Virus record (IMG/VR): IMGVR_UViG_3300033144_003633
Location: 1 to 32,752 of that record
Source of the DNA: a virus
DNA length: 32,752 nucleotides
Direction: 5' to 3' (one strand)
In this document: positions 29,461 to 32,752 of the stretch, piece by piece
Layout of the letters: every line of letters begins with the position of its first letter
How positions within the stretch are numbered: the first letter of the stretch is position 1
Notes under the pieces: model-generated
Database searches by the model: none
Told to the model about the DNA's origin: nothing
Seen by the model: only the letters and a program-made list of their open reading frames with translations
Position numbers and translations under genes: made by a program

Positions 29461-29712
29461 ATGAATACCGAAGATAAAATAGATGAGATCCTTAAGGGAC
29501 AAGAAGAATGTAAGCAATTTCTAAAAAGATTAGAAACTGCTGTTCTTGGAGATAAGCCTGCAGGAGTAACCGGATTAGCTAAGAGAGTTCATGAAGCTGA
29601 AAGATATATAGAAGCAGATAAAAAATTCAAAGCCCGAGCTGCAGGAGGACTAGGAGTAGTAGGAGTCTTGTGGGGGCTAATTATTAAATTTTGGGATAAA
29701 ATCTTTAACTAA
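29461..29712 (+). CDS. Holin-like/XhlA-type protein, 83 aa
   Basis: An N-terminal coiled coil (DEILKGQEECKQFLKRLETA) and an amphipathic middle precede one C-terminal membrane segment (about residues 62-78, GGLGVVGVLWGLIIKFW). This is the order of XhlA-type phage lysis proteins, which act with a holin at the inner membrane. Its stop overlaps the start of a two-TM 57-aa protein, and the pair resembles an XhlA/XhlB arrangement. It lies far from the endolysin at 9760. Confidence 0.6.
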   Translation: MNTEDKIDEILKGQEECKQFLKRLETAVLGDKPAGVTGLAKRVHEAERYIEADKKFKARAAGGLGVVGVLWGLIIKFWDKIFN

Positions 29713-29885
29713 TGAAAAAGAAGAGATTAAAAATAGCAATAGGAACCCTTTCATTTTTAGGATTTCTAGCATTATATTGTGTTCATATAGGAGTAATGGA
29801 AAGTGTAGCAACAACCTCAGTAGCAGGCATTTTAACAGTGGCCACTATGTTTATTGGAGGAGATAGTTACAGAAGATCAGAATAA
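29712..29885 (+). CDS. 57-aa two-TM protein, holin candidate
   Basis: A short gene read directly: ATG 29712-29714 (TAATG overlap with the previous stop), TAA 29883-29885. It begins MKKKRLKIAIGTLSFLGFLA and ends GGDSYRRSE. Two hydrophobic segments lie at about residues 7-26 and 33-49, with a short GVMESVATT turn and a polar tail. The small size and basic start fit a class II-type holin. It is translated with the preceding XhlA-like protein. As no other multi-TM gene is near the endolysin, this is the best holin candidate in the window. Confidence 0.6.
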   Translation: MKKKRLKIAIGTLSFLGFLALYCVHIGVMESVATTSVAGILTVATMFIGGDSYRRSE

Positions 29886-29950
29886 GATGGGAAAACTAGG
29901 AGAGTTATTAAAAAAGATCTATAATAGATTGAAAAAGAGAATTAAAGGAT

Positions 29951-30577
29951 ATGGGAAGTGTTTCCAAAACAAGCCTATGGTGGGTTATAATAGGGGGCCT
30001 TCTCCTTTATATTTTATACCTACAACAGTGTAATGATCTTGGAGAAAATAATAAAACTCAGGAAGGTCTAGATACACTTAGCTTTAAAACAGATACTGTA
30101 AGAATTACTAGAGTAGATACAATAAGGTTTTCAGATACAGTAATAAGATACATATCCTTAAAAATTCCAAAAGCAACTCCAGTACCCCGTCCCATAGAAA
30201 GCTCTAAAGATTCTATCAAAAGGGATAACGTTAATCAGTACACAACTGAGGTTAATGATAGTTTACTTGAAGGGACCATAGTTTCTACAGTGGACGGGGA
30301 TTTACTGGACCAAAGCTTTAGCTACACTCCTAAATTCCCCCAATATATCATAAAAAGAGATTCTATATTCGTAAAAAACGAGTTAATAGGAGAAAAGAAA
30401 AAGAGTTTTTTATTCGTTGGTGGGGAATTAGGAGGAAATTTAGAAAAAGCTAATATTTCTCCAATAGTAGGGATGTATACTAAGAAAGGATATTCTTATT
30501 CCTACCGTTACGGATTATTAGATAAAACACACAATGTTACAATTTCTAAAAGAATAACCTTTAAGTTTAAAAAATAG
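29951..30577 (+). CDS. TM-anchored 208-aa protein with DTV repeats
   Basis: One N-terminal membrane segment (about 8-25, SLWWVIIGGLLLYILYLQQ) precedes a large extra-cytoplasmic part. This contains the Thr/Asp pattern DTVRITRVDTIRFSDTVIRY, a linker, and beta segments toward the C-terminus (KKSFLFVGGELGG...ISPIVGMYTKKGYSYSYRYG). Bacteroidota phages often encode such proteins near lysis or fibre genes, and I do not know a proven function. Given the holin-like pair just upstream, an inner-membrane spanin or envelope protein is possible. The final strands end in KRITFKFKK, like an outer-membrane or beta-barrel edge. Confidence 0.6.
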   Translation: MGSVSKTSLWWVIIGGLLLYILYLQQCNDLGENNKTQEGLDTLSFKTDTVRITRVDTIRFSDTVIRYISLKIPKATPVPRPIESSKDSIKRDNVNQYTTEVNDSLLEGTIVSTVDGDLLDQSFSYTPKFPQYIIKRDSIFVKNELIGEKKKSFLFVGGELGGNLEKANISPIVGMYTKKGYSYSYRYGLLDKTHNVTISKRITFKFKK

Positions 30578-30593
30578 TTTAGTATTATTGAAT

Positions 30594-31307
30594 ATGGCAA
30601 CTTTAAATGAAATAGCATTTGACCTTCTAACTATAGTCAAACCACAATTATCAGATGATAATGATATAGAACTCAAACAAATAAAGTTTTGGATAAATAA
30701 TCAAAGAGCTTTATGGATAAGAAATGAGTTAAATAAACAGAGGACTATTGATCCCTCTTTAATTCAGACTTTATGTGCTGAACTAGAAACAGTAGATGCT
30801 TCTGATTGTTGTGGGATAGATTTAGACTGTGATATATTAAGGACAAAAAAGAAAATACCTAAAACTATAGAATTGCATTCAAAAGAAGGGATTACTCGGG
30901 TAGGACCTGTAAACAAGAAGGGAAAGCCCTTTTCTTATATAGACTATGCAAGAGTTCCCTGGGTAAGCAATGGTCGTTTTAATCTTAAATCCATAGTTTC
31001 TTTTTTACATGATGATTATATTTTTGTCTATACTAAGGATACCAGATACAATAAGATGTGTAATATAAGTATCAGAGGAATTTTTGAAGACCCTACCACT
31101 ATTGGAGAGTTTAATGATTGTGATTCTAATACTCCCTGTTATACTGATAATGATCCTTATCCAATTAAAACTTGGATGTTACCAGCATTAAAAGAAGCAA
31201 TTTTAAAATCCAACCTCCTGATTGCTACTAGAGCAGAACAACAGGGAGATAATACTAATAACGCTAAATCAGATGGCTTGGAACAACCAGCTCCTAGACA
31301 ACAATAA
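30594..31307 (+). CDS. crAss-like conserved virion-assembly protein, 237 aa
   Basis: The ATG at 30594 is preferred to the TTG at 30588. Diagnostic stretches are TLNEIAFDLLTIVKPQLSDD (about 3-22), IKFWINNQRALWIRNELNKQ and the sequence DCDILRTKKKIPKTIELHSK, which is very like a protein conserved across crAss-like genomes (usually called a structural or ring protein of the head-tail junction). The C-terminal ~40 residues are unstructured and Gln/Asn-rich. It precedes the next conserved gene with a 1-nt gap. Confidence 0.75.
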   Translation: MATLNEIAFDLLTIVKPQLSDDNDIELKQIKFWINNQRALWIRNELNKQRTIDPSLIQTLCAELETVDASDCCGIDLDCDILRTKKKIPKTIELHSKEGITRVGPVNKKGKPFSYIDYARVPWVSNGRFNLKSIVSFLHDDYIFVYTKDTRYNKMCNISIRGIFEDPTTIGEFNDCDSNTPCYTDNDPYPIKTWMLPALKEAILKSNLLIATRAEQQGDNTNNAKSDGLEQPAPRQQ

Positions 31308-31308
31308 G

Positions 31309-31818
31309 ATGACTAAAAGAGGCCCAAGAGCAATAAAAGTAGATTACAAAAGGAAAGATATCTACAGATACTTTGTAAAAAACAATAGTTCTTTAAAAAT
31401 AACTAGTTCCCAGCATGGGAAAATTTTAAATATGTTTAATAAGGAAGTATCAAATCTTATTTTAACTAAAGCATTTGAATTTTTAATTCCTGCCCGATTA
31501 GGAGGATTAAGGATTCTTAAGTATAAACCTTCTATCAAAATACGAGAAGATGGGAGCTTAGATACTTCTAATTTAAGTGTAGACTGGAAAAAGACTAATG
31601 AACTATGGGAATCAGACTCTAGTTCTAAAGAGCAAAAGAAACTTATATACTTTACTAATGAGCATAGTGAGGGATATCAATATAAATGGTATTTCACTAA
31701 TTATAGGTCTAATTGTATAAATAAAAGTGCTTATTGTTTCAGACCTAGTAGGAGTAATAAAAGAAAATTAGCAGAATTAATTAAAAATAAAGATTTTACC
31801 GGAGATTATTATATGTGA
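31309..31818 (+). CDS. crAss-like conserved 169-aa protein
   Basis: The ATG at 31309 is chosen because the upstream in-frame ATG (31222) lies inside the previous gene and would add 29 residues without matching the family. The sequence LIPARLGGLRILKYKPSIKI, SVDWKKTNELWE, then YQYKWYFTNYRS and KRKLAELIKNK match a protein conserved in crAss-like phages next to the preceding gene. In known members it is a small basic protein of unconfirmed role, possibly a capsid or tail-assembly component. Its stop overlaps the next start (TGATG). Confidence 0.75.
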   Translation: MTKRGPRAIKVDYKRKDIYRYFVKNNSSLKITSSQHGKILNMFNKEVSNLILTKAFEFLIPARLGGLRILKYKPSIKIREDGSLDTSNLSVDWKKTNELWESDSSSKEQKKLIYFTNEHSEGYQYKWYFTNYRSNCINKSAYCFRPSRSNKRKLAELIKNKDFTGDYYM

Positions 31819-32291
31819 TGGCATACACTACATCTGAAATAAAAACCATACATCAAAAAGCTTCTGCTATTCCAAATAGAGAGTATACTACTTTGGATGG
31901 AGCTTTATATATAGGATTACCTAATGGTAGATTATCCCGCAGGGATATTGCGGTAACAAGCCTACAAAGGGATGTAGAAACTTTATCTTCAACTAAAGGA
32001 GCAACAGGTGCTACTGGTGCTACAGGAGAAAAGGGAGATACAGGAGCAACTGGTCCACAGGGGGAACCTGGAGTTGAAACTTTAAGTACCGGAAATAAGT
32101 ATAAAATAAGTTCTACAGATAGTATTACAATAGAAGATTCTAAAGAATACTATGTCCACAGAAATTTTGAATTGCTTAATGATTCAACATTTACTATAAA
32201 TTTGGAAGGACAATTGTGTATAGGAGATGGTATTTTAAGACTAGGATCTAATTCAACTTTAGTAAATAACGGAGAAATAATATTAACATGA
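31818..32291 (+). CDS. Collagen-like fibre protein, 157 aa
   Basis: A GTG three bases earlier is in frame. I choose the ATG at 31818, which overlaps the previous stop by 1 nt. The N-terminal ~55 residues are an anchor of helix and turn. Residues ~62-86 are Gly-X-Y repeats (GATGATGATGEKGDTGATG), followed by a small beta domain to the end. It probably forms a trimeric virion fibre or spike. It overlaps the next fibre gene by 4 nt (ATGA). Confidence 0.7.
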   Translation: MAYTTSEIKTIHQKASAIPNREYTTLDGALYIGLPNGRLSRRDIAVTSLQRDVETLSSTKGATGATGATGEKGDTGATGPQGEPGVETLSTGNKYKISSTDSITIEDSKEYYVHRNFELLNDSTFTINLEGQLCIGDGILRLGSNSTLVNNGEIILT

Positions 32292-32752
32292 GTTTATTCC
32301 AAGTAGTAGAAATACCAGCAGGAAATGTCCCTAATCCCCCTACAGGGACTTATACTCTCTTTCTAGATAGTGCAGATGGTGTCTGGAAAAAGAAAGATAG
32401 TGCTGGCAATGTAACTCAGGCTAGTGCCGGAGTATCTTCTGTAGGGACAACAGGAACAGTAAATGGACTTACTTTAACAGGAGGACCTATTACAGGATCT
32501 GGAACTGCAACATTAGGAGGAACATTAGCAATAAACAATGGAGACTGGTCAGGAACAGACTTAACAATAGCAAATGGAGGAACAGGAGCCAGTAGTGCAC
32601 AAGCAGCTATTGATGCATTAACTGCTGTAAGTGGTGCCAGTACTAATGAAGTACTTACTAAAGATGGAAGTGGAAATGCTTCATGGGTAGCTGCTTCATC
32701 CTTATATTCAGCTAATGGTACTTTAGCAGGTGCTAGAACTGTAAATATGAAC
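32288..32752 (+). CDS. Tail-fibre protein, partial (runs off the window)
   Basis: 155 codons are visible before the window ends. It starts MSLFQVVEIPAGNVPNPPTG, a common anchor of phage fibres (GTYTLFLDSADGVWKKKDSAG). Then come fibre repeats VSSVGTTGTVNGLTLTGGPI, LTIANGGTGASSAQAAIDAL and EVLTKDGSGNASWVAASS. These GGTGA..A repeats are characteristic of long tail-fibre shafts. The C-terminal receptor-binding end is outside the window. Confidence 0.75.
   Translation, partial: MSLFQVVEIPAGNVPNPPTGTYTLFLDSADGVWKKKDSAGNVTQASAGVSSVGTTGTVNGLTLTGGPITGSGTATLGGTLAINNGDWSGTDLTIANGGTGASSAQAAIDALTAVSGASTNEVLTKDGSGNASWVAASSLYSANGTLAGARTVNMN

Noticed and set aside
29887-30033. 48-codon ORF starting 2 nt after the holin candidate
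   Set aside because: Its basic N-terminus is plausible, but more than half of it overlaps the 208-aa gene in another frame and the C-terminal half looks like out-of-frame sequence. Not strong enough to call.
31222-31308. Longer start for the 169-aa conserved protein
   Set aside because: It would overlap most of the previous gene's tail. The ATG at 31309 fits spacing and family start.

Overview
The window looks like part of a tailed phage genome of the crAss-like group (Crassvirales) infecting a member of the Bacteroidota. The terminase, portal, major capsid protein and two small virion-assembly genes near the right end resemble Crassvirales families as I know them. The DNA is AT-rich and most genes lack Shine-Dalgarno sequences. 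At least two promoters match the Bacteroidota -7 box TAnnTTTG, and several proteins carry lipoprotein signal peptides. TAA, TGA and TAG all act as ordinary stops, so I see no stop-codon reassignment. I found no tRNA, rRNA, CRISPR array, integrase or insertion sequence.

Left part (1-6,580), all genes leftward. Positions 102-806 are a hairpin-rich stretch without convincing genes. From 3,245 down to 1,619 runs a compact operon of small genes: a 191-aa protein with an SSB-like C-terminal tip, a 42-aa, an 85-aa, a two-CxxC, a 52-aa and a lipoprotein gene, followed by a 234-aa gene behind a terminator. It starts from a host-like promoter at about 3,308-3,339. From 3,515 to 6,574 the layout changes to separate small genes. 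Most have their own upstream copy of a conserved 23-25 nt element (core ACCTTCATTA on the minus strand, ending in TTGG), and several end in a hairpin. Seven copies occur between 3,987 and 6,359. This is the most striking undescribed structure in the window and looks like a family of phage-specific leftward (probably early) promoters or operators. Several genes there are only 35-60 codons long and were found by reading the minus strand directly.

Right part (6,782-32,752), all genes rightward, is the late region. It begins behind a TACTTTTG promoter with a small virion-like protein and a double LamG-like lectin protein. A lysis cassette follows (single-TM coiled-coil protein, two lipoproteins, M15 peptidase), then an HTH-like protein, an IHF/HU-like protein, a GroES-like co-chaperonin candidate and a small protein next to the terminase. 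The head module is TerL, portal, scaffold-like protein, major capsid protein, and connector or head-fibre genes. An abundant-type 427-aa structural protein is closed by a strong intrinsic terminator. The last part holds collagen-like and fibre genes, a holin-like pair, a TM-anchored protein, the two Crassvirales-type assembly genes, and the start of a fibre gene that runs off the window.

The portal gene is notable. Its C-terminal tail lies in three overlapping ORFs in successive frames. The first break coincides exactly with a perfect 11-bp tandem duplication whose removal would restore one continuous portal. The second sits at a short A-run.
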